From NCBI GenBank assembly GCA_021904315.1, contig CM038925.1:8186501-8250500 (forward strand): 64,000 bases of DNA, written 5' to 3'. Of the stretch, positions 25,001 to 38,055 are shown one piece after another (the first letter of the stretch is position 1; the number at the start of each line of letters is the position of its first letter). The stretch is from Sphagnum magellanicum (Eukaryota; Streptophyta; Sphagnopsida; Sphagnales; Sphagnaceae). The position numbers were made by a program, and so were the translations under genes. The notes under the pieces are model-generated. The model saw nothing but the letters and a program-made list of their open reading frames with translations. It did not search any database and was not told where the DNA came from.

Positions 25001-28000
25001 ATATCCTGCTCCTCAAATTAATCCTATGACTTTGTGGTTTTACTTGGGTGCAAGTATTGGATCAGCTGGTTGGTAATTCTAGAACCTTCACATTCATACC
25101 CAGGATCCTACAAACATTTTCGTTGTTTATTGATGTTAGCTTAGTCTATGAAAATAGAATTAATCCCAATATTTGTACTAGACTCTTATGTACAAATTGA
25201 AAAAAACCCAAAAGCTATATTAGATTGGTATGTCAAAAAGGACATAGCCAACCAGTGCTGGTAGTCACCCCCTTCATCCCTTCCTAGATGGGACTCTAAG
25301 AATAACATCCTCTGACTTGAACATCTTTGCCTTGTTAAAAGTTTGACAAGAATCAAAGGAATATGCTATTGATGCGCACAATTCTCTGAATACACAATTG
25401 CAGCCCTTGCATACAGAGTCATCACTCTCACTCTTTGAGAACTTGATTCACTGTAGATTTAAACAACAATCCTTGAACTAATAATGTTGTTTTCTGTTCT
25501 TGATTCACAATGCACACCCTGGCTGCTGGTAAAGTGGCACTGCAGAATAATTTCAATTTCTGAAATTGAAAATGTCAACTCTCAATTGACTTTCATAAAC
25601 AATGATGTGTCACAAGCAAATGGTTACTGGTTACACTTCAATAGATGCAAGTGTCTTCCATTCTAACAGTAGCAGTGGGATTTGACTTATGTCCTTTCCT
25701 TTTTCCATCTCCAGTTCTTCCTCACTGCAGTACCTTTTTACTGCATAGGGTTTCAGCACATTGTGTATCACAAGATTAACTGAAACCTCTCCCCTGTTCA
25801 CAAAGTTACAAGTTGCAACTCAGACATCAACACTTGTGACAACTGAGCTGAGAGCCAAGTTTGTAGCCAAGAAAGACTCTTCACCTTCCTCAGCATATAC
25901 TGATGCTATCATGCAGAAAAATTTCTCCAATTCTCAACTTTTACCCCCCATAAAAGAAATCTAAAGAATAATAATTTTCAAAGGACAACCTTCCAGTTTA
26001 CAGTGTTGTTGGAATCTCTACAATGATTTCCTGATGCAGTAATGCCTGGATGGAGAGGTTCCTGGAGGCAAGAACACGAGTGTCAAAACTCTCATAGAGC
26101 CACAACTACCATATTCAAATCTTTGGGCTAGCACCAAAGAATATGGACTAATCTACTTCGACAGTCCAATATTCCTACTTTCTTTCAAGCTTTCCAATAT
26201 GACCATGAGCACTCTCAGAAATGTTGCATCACCTGCCCAATTTGAGTAAAAATTGTTTGCCATTGGGCTTTTGATTTGAATACATGGGCAAGGAAAGAAA
26301 AGACAAACTTTAGTCCTTTCACTGGGTGCTGCACTGAATGTATAAGCAGTGTACTTCCTTGGGCCTTAGTTTTTTGCAACATATGGGACACTTTTTTTTG
26401 TACCTGAATTGCACCATGAATACAAGTCTGACAGAAAATGTGGCCACAAAATAGTGGATGTCTCTTCTTTTATTGTATCAATGCAAATTGCAGAAGTAAA
26501 GGCTCAGCGTGTTTCCCCTGGATTGCTCAGTCAGCATAGGTTCCATCAGCTTTCGCCTTTGTAATTATCACCAATCTCTCACCAACCGTCAACTCCTACA
26601 AATATTCCATACCCTTCACTCAAATGGAGGTGCAGTGCATAGATAACAGTTTACACAGTCCAATGATATTCCTCCTATCAAACAGTGGAAAAATAACACT
26701 GCCAGTCATATAAATACACACTTCAATACAGTAAAATCAGGACATCAATGCTCCACCTGGTGAACAGTGGTTTATTTGACAAACTTCACAAATTCTTCCA
26801 AGAAAATATATTAAAAAAAAATTGATGGAAGTAAAAACCATCTGTGAGGACATCATGTCAGATACTGGTTCACAGATTTCCAGAAGAGGTTTTTGTGGTC
26901 CTGTATTGTACCAGGAAAAATGGTTGTGCTTTTTTAAGGTCTGCATCAGATAATGTAGCAAATCCATGAACATAAACACAAGAAATCAAGTATACAATAT
27001 TGTGGATAGTGGTCATTAACTACATATAATGATGTTAGCATACCTGGGGGTTTTCAGCAAGAAGTACTTACGCAATCTTCACCAGGAGTCATGAAATCAA
27101 ACACTGATTTCAACATGCGAGGGTGGTGCTCATTACATGGTTGAGCTTCACTAAGTGTAATGAAGCTTCATATCTTGAATGGCCCCGGCCAAGAAACTGT
27201 TGACAAAGTATACAAAAGCGAAAATCCAGCATTAGCACCCCAACCACACAGCTCTCAAACCTCTGTCCTGACCATTCAGTCTTGAAACAGTTGATTTCAA
27301 AGGGCTGGAATGGAGGAGAAAGGTCTATAGCTCAATAGCATGCCATATGAGGGTCATATCTTAGTGCTCAGGGATGAAAGGTGATCATAACTACTGGCTC
27401 AGAAATGAAAAGCCTAACGACAATGCAGGATGAACTCAGAAACTGTCCCATGAAGGGCAATCGCATGGTGTGAGCGAACTTCATACTGATAAACATCACA
27501 CAAGACGGAAACAAGGAACAGCATTGGACATAGACTTAGACCCCATTTGGAACTTAGATCTTGTCCCAGTCGCTGGATTCTCAGGTCTGGTGCACCTTAA
27601 CCTGGGCTGCAATTGGTTTTGCCTGAATATAGATCATGGACATACAACAGGAGACTCAATCATTAGGTAGAGAGGATTGTTGATTCATTTGCAATTCTTA
27701 GTGATTAGTGATGGAATAGATTAGACCTAGATTTGAACTAGAAATTCAGAAAGAGATTTTGACAAACCATAGTAGGTACATTCCCCTAGTCAACCTGACC
27801 ACAATCATATAGAAAGGGAATTGATTGAGACAGGAGAATACACGCAACTACTCACTACCTGGTCCAAGGCAGAGCTCTAAAGAATCTTCATGTAGCACAG
27901 ATTGGTGTGATATTCACCATGGTGTGGTGTGCACATTTGACTTGGTCTGCAATCACTGAACAACCTTAGTCACTAAGAAGTTAAATTACAAAAACATGCC

Positions 28001-28540
28001 AATCTTTGGCACAACTTCTTCAGCACAACTAACATTGGAACTGTACTCAACAATCTGGGAAGAAAGCGAAGTACAAGGAAAGGAAAGGGACACAGTTTTA
28101 TGTCAAAACTAAGTTAAGAAGTTGCCCCTCCATGAGACTTTGCTCAACTTATGACATTGAGCAATTGGACAAATTAGAAGAGAAACAAAACAAGTTGGAC
28201 AATTCAACCTCACACCGTCAACAAAAGGTGATTCCAATGTACTAGATGTTTTTTACGAAGTGATCGAAGTATCCTGAACCTCCTAGAGGTCACTTGGCCA
28301 ACAATTGATAAACACGCACAATGATGGTGCTGTTTATGATGAGAAGAGCTTGTATATCTTTGTTAATTTAGCAGACAACCCTGATGGCCTCACTGGAGAT
28401 TGCCGAGGTCAGCTCTCAGGGTCTTCTGTTAACACATCCTCTGTACAACCAATCCCAAATCCACAACTTCTGCAAAGTCTCTTCTAAGATGACAAAGCAG
28501 CATAAGGAAGAGCAGGCCTAGATCAGGAGATACCTCACAC
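25001..28540. other. Intergenic region of unknown content
   Basis: Base composition is more balanced than the preceding stretch, but no frame longer than about 80 codons and no recognised domain is present. It could hold non-coding RNA or short exons of a gene I do not recognise. Confidence 0.4.
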
Positions 28541-29030
28541 CTAGGCCACGTAGAGTTCGTGGCAATGAACCACTAATGGGCCACGGCTAGAACCCTTTGG
28601 ACGTAAACATAGTGGTGTATTCGGAAGCTCCATGTAGAAACATGAAGAGGACAAACACCTGAGCAAAGGAGCGAGGTGAAGGTACTACGACGTCGTCGTC
28701 GACAAGTATGGTGACCGACATTGTGCTTGCCATGGTGTTTTCACTTACACCGCTTTGTGCACCTTGGATTCACCGAATCCTGCATTGAGATCTTCTAGGA
28801 CACGACGTCTTGGACGTGTGCAAAGTTTATACGCTTTGCTCGACCCTCCTCCCGCATTCATCCTCCTCTCTCCCTTCCTCCTCTGGCCTCTGTGTTCAAC
28901 AACAGACCTTAAACCCCCATCCCTGGTCACTTCCCATTTCTCACATCTAGGCGTCCTTCCACGATACAATTTCGCTAGGAACACCAATTGAGCACCCCCG
29001 ATCTGACCACCGACAGGCACCAAATTCCTC
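28541..29030. promoter_or_regulatory. CpG-containing GC-richer island
   Basis: GC rises sharply, with repeated CGTCGTCGTCGAC words near 28690 and CpGs throughout, unlike the flanks. Both strands have frames of 78-92 codons. The minus frame 29023-28745 ends just past a possible donor (AAAGCGGT then GTAAGTG). This looks like a promoter or first exon of an unidentified gene, but no product can be named. Confidence 0.35.
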
Positions 29031-29178
29031 TCACACTACATACAAAGAAACCTCGTATAAAAGCGAAAAAACGGCTCCAAAATCCCACGTCAAATTTCGG
29101 CATAATTTCGCCACCCTGTTCGAATCTCGTTTTGGGTTACACGATTCACAATGTTTTTTTAAGGAATTTTAGTTTGTT

Positions 29179-29422
29179 GCCAAAGTAACGATCATCCACA
29201 GGAAGATGTAGAAAAAGTGGCGATCATCCTAAGAAGATTTAGCCAAATCTGGCTTTAAACCAGAAATGGAGTACAAATCTTTAATTATCCTTCTACCAAA
29301 TATATACAATGATGATTAAAGATTTATATTTCATAATTGATTTATAGCCAGATTTGGCTAAATCTGCATCGGTTCTTCGCCAGTTTTTCTACATCTTCCT
29401 ATGGATGATCGCCACTTTTGGC
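29179..29422. mobile_element. Fold-back MITE (arms about 115 bp)
   Basis: The two halves are near reverse complements. The left holds GATCATCCACAGGAAGATGT, then AGATTTAGCCAAATCTGGCT; the right holds AGCCAGATTTGGCTAAATCT and the complement of the former. The outer ends read GCCAAA and TTTGGC. It has no coding capacity. Relatives occur near 6240-6400 and 13120-13190. It ends about 145 bp upstream of the NDUFB4 start codon and so sits in that gene's promoter. Confidence 0.85.
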
Positions 29423-29566
29423 TCCAAAAGAAAATTCCAAAAATATACACGGCTAGAATGACATGCACAGATGCGAGCGCACATTTTATCGTATGTTGCA
29501 GAAAGAGAAAGCAGACGAGGTTCCTGAACGGTAAGGTTGGGTGGAAAGGCTCCAAAAGGAGAAGCG

Positions 29567-29734
29567 ATGGCAGGAGGTATGGACGTGCACAAGAATCGGT
29601 ACGTGGAGGAGTGGGCAGCGGCCCGGGAGAATCTAGAGAAAACTTTTCGATTCAACCGGCGCACTTTGACCTTGGCTACTATCTTCGGCATTGTGGTGCC
29701 GTATGTCACCTACAGAGGCATCGTTGCAGAGTTT
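29567..29734 (+). CDS. Mitochondrial complex I subunit NDUFB4-like, exon 1
   Basis: It encodes 56 residues starting MAGGMDVHKNRYVEEW, then ARENLEKTFRFNRR and a hydrophobic segment (about residues 33-50) before GIVAEF. This matches the plant NDUFB4 subunit, a single-span accessory protein of the membrane arm of respiratory complex I of about 71 aa. The exon ends at a perfect GTAAGT donor at 29735. The expected C-terminal exon of about 15 residues (family ending near RKFL) was not found by eye downstream. Either a tiny exon escaped me, the tail has diverged, or the gene is broken. The ATG at 29567 is chosen from family length; a second ATG four codons on is possible. Confidence 0.8.
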
Positions 29735-32700
29735 GTAAGTTTTGTTCCCTCCCGTCCTCTGCCGCATTGAACTTTCTATTTTTTTACTTTGTCATGGATT
29801 TATCTTCAACTGTCTGTTGTGCAAGAGTGAAAGAGTAAGCTGAAATCTGATTTTGAAACACGCGAATTTCAGAATTCACTCGTTTTGTTTTATCGGTTTC
29901 TTCTTCTTCGCGGCTTTACTTTTTTTTTCCTGATGTGCAACATTACAAGAGTTTTGTGGAGCTACCCTACCTTCTTGTAGGATTCGGCGGAAATTAATTA
30001 AAAATTCGGAAAAAAGAGGATTCTTAGAAATTTCAAGGGAATTTTGATGAATTGTATAGAAATTTGTAATACACGTTGATGAATATTTTCAAAATTTCAA
30101 ATTACAGCAATGAAAATGTGAAAACTGGTCCTTGTTGCCTAATGTGAGCTATGCCTAGCATTTCATAGCAGAAAAAAAGAATTTTTGTCACTAAAAAGTA
30201 ATGCAGACAAAATTTAGTCCAAATTTAGGATTATAGCTTTGCTCTTGAGAACCCCATGTGCTGAACCTTAAAAACTTTAACTTCAAATGCGGAAATGGCC
30301 TGATAGCCTAAAAGTACTTGATTTTGGCAATTGCCTGCCAAAACTGACCATCTCATATGGTAGTGAAAGCTTGTATGGTAGTAGCATATTCAGAGACATG
30401 TAATCTGGAACTGGATCCTAATTTCATATTCAGTTTTGTGGTTCCTGAATTGTCTAAGAAGGCAGTGTGAGGGAACCGCCTGTTCCAATGCGGACAACTT
30501 TGTGTGGTGGTTGAGTAATGCCATCTAGGGCCATAGCAATGGAGAAACCTAAAACTTAGAACACCAAAAAGGCAGTTGTCTTAACCTTCAGCATCAGATG
30601 AAAAGTAGGGGGAAGAGAAAAAAATCTGGTTTCCAAGGAAGGAGTTTGAAGCCAAATGGACTTTGGATCTGATCTCTAACCCTTTCTTCATCACATTGGC
30701 CTGGAAACTTTACCAGTAAGAGCTCTGAAGTAGAGGGTGGGATTTATGTGCTTGAAACGCAGCATAAGCAGGATCAGTTGGCTGGGCGTCCTCCACGCAA
30801 GTTTTTGGGAGCCTAAGGTGAGGATGGTCAACAAAGGCAGCTGAAAATCTTGAATAGTCTCCTGTGCACCAGCACTGTGTAGAAAAATCATGTTTTTCCC
30901 ATTCAAAGCTTTGATTAAATTTTGCTGCAGTGCAAAATATTCGGAGGCTGTTGCAGCAGTAATGGCTGCTTACTGTAGGACTGCATCTATCTCCAGGAAT
31001 CATGTATGGGTTTGTAATCCTGGTTAATGACTTGTTGATATGTCTTTTTAAGCCTAGATCTTGGGTTGATCAATACCAGATTCCTCCCTCACCTCTTTTT
31101 GTTTTCTTCTAAAGGTTTTGGATCCTTGTAACAAGAGCCAACATCATTGTGAAGTCACACCTGAACCACCTGTATGGAAAAGCCATGAATAAAGACTACT
31201 GTATTTTTTCACACCATGTATGTCAAATGATGTTGAATTAGACAGAACAAGGATCATGAAACATGTGTACTATGTAGTTTTCCTAGCATTTCATGTTGTT
31301 TTCCACCCGTTGCTGGAAGCTGAAGAAGTCAATGGGGACATTATGGTAGGTGGTCATTCCCATACCTGTTGAAGGTCCCTGAATATGCAGATGATTGTTG
31401 TTGTTCAAACTGCTCCTCAGTTTTGTTTTTGTCTTGCTTTCTCTTTTCTTTAGGGTTGGGTTTCCTCTTTTCATACTTGCTGAGTGGTTGCTGTTATGTT
31501 CTCAGATCTGTGATATCCATAACCTTATTGTTGCATAATATCTCAGTTCTTTTCAGGTTGATTTCAATCATCAGTATGGAGAAACTCGCTTATGCCAAAC
31601 ATGGTGTGGGTTCTCAGAGATATACATGTAATTGCTGTGGATTCTGCAGTGTCTTCTGAACAACCTTAACATGGCACTAGATATAGGCTAGGCTGATGAC
31701 TGGCACAAAGCAGGAATACTTTCTGTCCGTGACAAAGATGGGGCAAGATTAGAAAGAGGAAACCTGTGGCCCCCTTGTTCAGCTTTTGGATCTTCTGTTG
31801 TGCATGATAAGGGAGACATTGGTTCAAAATATCAGTAGAGAAGTTTCAGACTGATCCCTGAACAAGGGAGCTTTAGGGATGAAGCTCTCTTAGGACAAGA
31901 AAATGACTGCAATGCAGTAATGTTTGGTCCAACATTGAAGCCTGATGTATTGAAAAGAGGTGTTACAGCAGGCCCCTGTGCATCATGTTGCCTAAGGGTG
32001 GCCATCCAGTTGCACTCCAATGTACAGATTTTCATGTGATCTTGAAATGTTGGCGGTGTTGTTTCTGTGTCCAAGGAATGGGTTCCATAGAAAAACTGCA
32101 CCTGAAGCCCTTCAAATCTTGCACACTTTGATGTCTCAGATGGATGTCTTCGTCTCTATTATCTCTATGGAATGCATTTGCTATGTGACAATTTCACAAA
32201 TTTTCCTTTGAACATTCTAACCATGCATTTTCATCCTACTGCATGGAGCCATCTGCACGACTTCTTATTTGCAGAGATGGAGTCCAAAAGCATGAAAGAT
32301 TTTTCTCTACACGAGGAAAAACTGGAGTATCAGGTCCAGAATGTGAAGAGAAAAGCAAATACTTTGATCCCCATTCAAGCTTGACTTCAGTAAGATACCC
32401 AACAGAAACCTTACTGTTGGTACCTCTGGTAAGTACCTTGTGGTTTTAGCTGGAGCAGATTCAAGGAAGTCCTGGGATCTCATCTCAGGCTGCACATCTG
32501 TTGCTTGTCTTTGGTTTGTGGGAAAGAAGAGGGTTCATGGGGTGTAAGTTGTACATCCCTACAAACCATGATATAAGGGAAGACTACAGTCATGTCTGGG
32601 GTCCTATATGCACACACCTAAAAGATTCACTTGTGAAGTTTGCTTCTGAAGCAAAGTTCTTGTGTATCCTAGAAGGGTTCTGATATTTTCTTTCTACTAT

Positions 32701-33359
32701 GATGTCATTCTTTCGCAGGTATCTGATGTTCCATGGGAAAATGCTAGCAGCTAGCAACCCATGAATCCAGACAGCGGGGTGTGAGAAGGTAAATTTCTTC
32801 CAGCCTAGACAAGTAAAATTGCAGTTCATCAGTAGGTGCAGTTGAACGGGCGTTGAACAAGAGCAAGAAGGTTACATAATCTAACCTGGGACAACATGCA
32901 GTTGGTGTCAATGAACTATCAGATGTATGGTATCCTTAAATGACAGGTATGAAGGATCCAAGAGTTGAAAGGAAACTGTATTATTTAGATGTGAATATTA
33001 TCAGAAGCACTGTACATAACAATCTCCAGAGCAAAGTCATCACCTAATCTATTTTGTCAAGCAGGTATGTACCTCCTGTATGTTTGTAGCTTTCCCCAAG
33101 TTTAACTTGCATGAAAGAAAATCGATTAGCGTTGCTGATGGAGGAATATTGCTGAAAAGATAACAAAAAGGATGAAAGAGCTTTCTCCCTGTGGATTTTC
33201 ATGAGATCACCGCCTGCAAAGTAGTATCATGAGAGTATTTTGCCAACAGAGGCTCTGTACTCTACTTGGGCGCTATGGGCACCAGCTGACAATCAATTTG
33301 CACCTTATCAGTACAAAATTCCACATTCCGTATGTTGCTACAAGCTATGTCACGAATTG
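29735..33359. other. Region downstream of the NDUFB4-like exon
   Basis: It begins as the intron of the NDUFB4-like gene. A strong acceptor at about 31114 (polypyrimidine tract, then AAAG) opens a 25-codon frame whose stop overlaps AATAAA at 31186, but the peptide does not resemble the family tail. Another acceptor at about 31557 was also tested without a match. No other gene recognised. Confidence 0.4.
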
Positions 33360-33557
33360 TCTGTTGTGAAATTCAGCAATGGAGGTCTGACGTTAACCCT
33401 TGAAAATGCATGACGGGTGTTTCCAGTGTAAATGTTGCGCATGCAGTCAATTACTAAAGCAACAAATAGGTAGATGTGAACTGCAGTAGTGTATCTGAAT
33501 GACTAGAATGTACAGAATTTATGTGTGGATTTGCACCTTATCAGTACAAAATTCCAA
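33297..33557. repeat. 28-bp direct repeats 233 bp apart
   Basis: ATTTGCACCTTATCAGTACA followed by AAATTCCA occurs at about 33297 and again at about 33530, exactly. The pair brackets copy A of the diverged repeat R5, and such a pattern can arise from insertion or local duplication. Confidence 0.75.
33360..33529 (+). repeat. Repeat R5, copy A
   Basis: About 170 bp (GAAATTCAGC, AATGCATGA, GCATGCAGTC, ATAGGTAGATGTGAA, TACAGAATTT in that order) matches 38056-38220 in the same orientation at perhaps 75-80 percent. The two copies are 4.5 kb apart, with the pogo-like element between them. Confidence 0.75.
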
Positions 33558-35176
33558 CTTAGGGTAAACAGGCCAGTGACCGAACATTTAGTGTGTCCGT
33601 CAGCTCTGAATCTTACTGGGTGCCTCTTTGTTTCTGGTGTCTTACGATAAAGTGTAGAGGAGTAGAGGGCACACCCAACGCAGTTTAAATCGCTTAAATC
33701 GAGTCAAAATATAGGAAATTATGCCCCTCTTAAGATCTGGTGGTAAAAAATGACCCAAAAAAAAAAAAAAAACTTCAAACACATTAGAGCTCAAGAGAGT
33801 TTACTAACTCACCTATAGCCAAACAAGGATATCCTCTTTTATGGACGTCTTATGTCCTCATCATCATAATAGATGAAAGTCTCAACAATGAGCATTTACA
33901 AAATAATTGTTCAGTTTTGAACATGTGGTCAGGATCTTCACAAAATCTAGGGCTACAAATTGATGATTATGGGAGTAGAAGCTCTTGTTCATCAAACCCA
34001 TGGCAAGTCTATGAGCGCAACAATGGGCACGGCAAACCCGCTGCAAGTCTTTGGGCGCAAGATTTTTGGACATCCATCACTAGGAAGTGCAATTCCACAA
34101 TGGGTGTCGATTTTTTTGCACAATTGTCACCAAGAAGCAAGAGCTTTCTACTCTTGCTTTCTACCATAGCAATGGTTTTCTTGAAGGTTCAATGCCAACA
34201 AATGTTAGTTTTTTTAGACATTTGTCACCATGAGCAATGGGCATACGTTTTCTTGGAGGTTTGTAACTAAGAAGAAGCAACAAGCAACGCATCACATGCT
34301 AGATGACAGCATCAAGAAAAAGAAACGCATCAATAGGAATAACACATCATCAAGAAGAAGATGCACTTGAATTCACCTGAATGTTGATACATATTTTGGT
34401 TGTATTTCATGTTTTTGAAACTTTCAACTCTAAGCTCCATCATTACTGTAACTTGCACTAGTCTTCTCGACATGTCTTTGAACTTTGAGCTTGAAATTTC
34501 AATATTACTGAATTTTGGGCGTTCTTGAGGTGCTTCTACTTGATTCGTGTTTTGGTGATCCTAAATTATGTTTTCCTCTAGTTCTAATCCTGGTGGTGAT
34601 CATATGTATCCCTTTTATTTAATCATCAAAAGGCATCAACCTTGCAAATCGATGCCTTCTTACTTTCTATTTAGCCCGTGCTTGCTACCTAGCCTATTGT
34701 TGAACCCAAGTTGTGCATCCAAGATTGGCACCCATGTACCTAGATGGATCTATTCACAAGCTTGCCTTAAAGTTTTAGTGAAATCTATCACCGACCTTGT
34801 TGTTATTTATTGGAGTCCAAGTTTGTAGTAAATTGTGCTCTAACACGTTTTTCAATAATTTTGATAACTATTTTATCTGCTACAATCTCCAACTTTGCTA
34901 CTCTTTTGGTTCATTTATCCTTTTATTTATCATTTATCATATTTTTTTCTTTTTTTGATTTCCTCTACAACTATCTTGTCCATGATTTTTTTCCTTAGAA
35001 TATTTAGATATTCAATAGAAGTCACAAAATGTGACTAATAGTAATCAATTAATGGCTCCTTTCCCTTTGTGTGTCTTGGAGGTAAATGAAGTAATGAGAG
35101 CAAATTTTTCAACCTCATGGCTTCTTGAGTCAGATTTGGAGGACTTTGGGTTTCTTACACCAATTCAAAAATAACC
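33530..35176. other. Spacer between R5 and the pogo-like element
   Basis: Holds an A18-like run near 33757-33774 and unclassified AT-rich sequence. The frame at 33917-34270 (117 codons) has no recognised domain. Confidence 0.4.
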
Positions 35177-36589
35177 TCATCTAGGTTTATAATCTCCTTT
35201 AACTATTTTTCTGTCACAGCAAAGGTCAAATTTTAACATGTTGATAGGATGATCATTAGGTGTTGTTTGATGGACTAATGTTTTAGCTATATGAAGAAAT
35301 TCTACAACAACAAATTTTTCCTTCCATTGTTGACTTTGATTGCGATCAGTTTTTCCATTTGATGTGTATACCTCTTGATCACTTCCATGGTCGTTGATGC
35401 TTGTTATAGTGTAAATTTTTGAAGGTCGAATCTTGCTATCCATTGCCTTGGGGTTGAAGGGCCAAATACCTATAACCTTGAACCCAGATTTGATGTTTTT
35501 CTTTGTGAGAGATTGATTTATGGCCTGGTCTACGCATCCAACTAGAATGATTTTATTTGGCTCCATGTGATTGTTTCTAGACATAACTATTTCCTTGACC
35601 TTTCTGGATGTTATTTTAAATGGCTTGAAATAAAACACATTTAATGATTGTAGAATATGTGATGTATGAGATGGTAAAGTAATCATGTCTAACCCAAACT
35701 CTTATGTTTATTCTATTACTTCTAGGGTAACATGACTACCATGGCCATCCAAAATTAACAAGTGTTGATTAATAAAGGACACTCCACTTAAAATAGACTT
35801 TTTGAAGAAAGTTACAAACTCCTTGAACAAGAAAAAATCATTTAAATTCTCTTTTGCATTGCCATGCAAGTTTTTGGTTTGCAAAGTTTGATGTAATCAT
35901 CTTGCAATCTTTCACCTCTAAAAATGTATAACCCTAGTAAAACACATCTTGCAACATTTATTACATAGTTTATAATTAACCATTCTCGAAACTTGGGGAT
36001 GGTGCTATAAACTACATTTCATATTCTCTAAGTAAGTTATAACGCTTGCTCCAAAATGTTTACCAACTTAAATCCTTATTTCATTTGAATTCCATACATG
36101 ATCTACAATGTAATTATGTTGGTTATATAATGACTACGTGTTGGCGTGAAATGAATTGCAAAAAGCAAGTGTTAATCCTTGTGTCTATAAACTTCCAATC
36201 CTTATATTTGTTGAATGTTCATTACTAGGTGTTTTCACTTAAACCAACACCACCAACTATTGTTAGGTATTCCATTTTGAAATGGTGCATCCTTGAATAT
36301 GTTAGTTCTGCAACCTTCATCTTGAGTTGTTATAAGCTTATGGACACTCCACATTCTTACATGTCTAAGGTCCACTTAATCATTGTAGCAACTTCTTCTT
36401 TTGTAAGCACACCTCTTGGCCCCATTTTCCTAAATTTGGTTTTTCCATTTAAGTGGTTAGCAATGCAGCTCATTGGATGTTCCATGACCTAGTAACCTCC
36501 CTTAAGGAATATGTCCCTCTCTCAACAACATCAATTGTTACTTTTAACACTTCATCTATCCACATGCCTATTCTGGTTTTTAAAGGCAT
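35177..36589 (-). mobile_element. Decayed pogo-like (Tc1/mariner superfamily, DDE_1) transposase gene
   Basis: In minus-strand order, in more than one frame, I see an N-terminal helix-turn-helix-like part (ERGTYSLREVTRSWNI) and LNGKTKFRKMGPRGVLTKEE. Next come NGIPNNSWW, YIFRGERLQDDYIKLCKP and LILDGHGSHVTLE, which carries a catalytic Asp. Last is the longest intact piece (35686-35177, 169 codons), with TLPSHTSHILQSLNVFYFKP and GFKVIGIWPFNPKAMDSKIR. This is the transposase of plant pogo/jerky-like elements with a CENP-B-type DNA-binding region. Several stops and frameshifts break it, for example stops in LEVIE*T*EFG just before the last piece. Terminal inverted repeats were not located. Confidence 0.85.
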
Positions 36590-38055
36590 TCGATTCAGTT
36601 ATGGTGCTGATCTTTTATTTTGTGGGTCAAGAGTAAGGGAAAAAATTTCCTTGTTAATTGCAAGGTTTGTTACTTGCAAATCCACCATGTTGTTATGTCT
36701 CCTACAATGGACTATCAAGTTCGTGATTGCTTATCTCTTCTTAGTCCTAGCCTCCAATAACTTAGTGGAATGCATTTTTGGGCCCATTAATGGTATGCAT
36801 TTTTCAAATCTTTATAAACAACCCAAGAATCTAGCAAGTGTAGTAAATCTGGAAATTTTGTTATAACATGTCTAGAGATTGTTATAGTAGAATATAATAA
36901 CTTATAAAATTCTACAAAATCATCCTAATTTAAATCAATATCTTCTGTTGTTATGCATGTAGTGGGGAGAAATGTGTAAGAGCGATTGATTTGACTTAGT
37001 TGATCTTTAACTCTCTTGAAGTTCCTTGATGCAACATTTCAAACTATGGATTTTTGTATCTAACAATAATCAAGATATTTTTGGAACCCTCTTATTGTAA
37101 ATCTAGCCTACAATTTGAATTTGTATGTATAATGTTGATCCCTCTTCAATATGCCCTACTTTCACCTTTTGCAAGTCTATTTTTGAACCTAATTTTTGTT
37201 CTTCTACATGCTCTACTTTCACCTTTTGCAAATTTGTTTTTTAACCTAATTTTTACTCTTCTACTTGCTCCACTTTTTCTTTGAGACTTGTTTTTTACAG
37301 GTAAACTCTCAAACTTGGACTATTGTTGTCTACATGTTTTACTTTCACTCACAAATCAAAATTCTTCACCACGACAACATTAGGACCTAAGAATTCTAAA
37401 CAAATTTAAAACTATTTTCTACTTTAGCTCATAGAAAGGACATACTTGGAGCTCAAATTAAAATTAGAAAATGATGTTTTGTTGCAATTTAAACTTTGAT
37501 TTGTGTTTTTTTTGGTTTTTTTGGAGGGAATGCTCAATTTTTATGCATAGTAAAAATCTTTGGGGACTTTCCTTTTAAACTAATAAATGAAGGATTCAAA
37601 GAAAGGATGTCCTTTGTTGATCCTTGTGCATTGTATCCTTGTTAGGTTTAAAGTTTATTAACGAACGATTTCATGCCTTTTAATGTAAGCCTAAACCCCC
37701 ATAACCAAACAATCAATTTTTTATTTGCATTTTGATTATGTTGATTCTATGAAAAATAGTTAAACCCACCCTTGAACCCATCCAAGTATGTGCATTACAA
37801 TGGGCTGATCCTCTACCATAACCAAACATGACTACATATGACACTGTGCCTTTTTTTTTGTTATTACTTTTGCCCATGCCCATAATCGCACACACAAAAA
37901 AGATTTCGTTTAGATTACATGAAAAGACTGAACATATTTTTTCAAGAATATTCATAAGGTCTTCACAAGAGGGGTGTTCGGTTACAGGGTGATGATTTGT
38001 GGGGGGCATGTTTACCCTACCTATGTTGCAACTAGCTAGGTCTTGAAGAATTTTT
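36590..38055. other. Spacer with a 57-bp tandem repeat
   Basis: Around 37150-37270 the unit CTACTTTCACCTTTTGCAA plus about 38 bp is repeated two to three times with a 57-bp period. Otherwise AT-rich with no gene seen. Sequence just above 36589 may still belong to the pogo-like element's 5' end. Confidence 0.5.

Noticed and set aside
29401-29838. 145-codon plus frame overlapping the NDUFB4 exon
   Set aside because: Different frame from the conserved subunit and it runs through the MITE and the intron donor.
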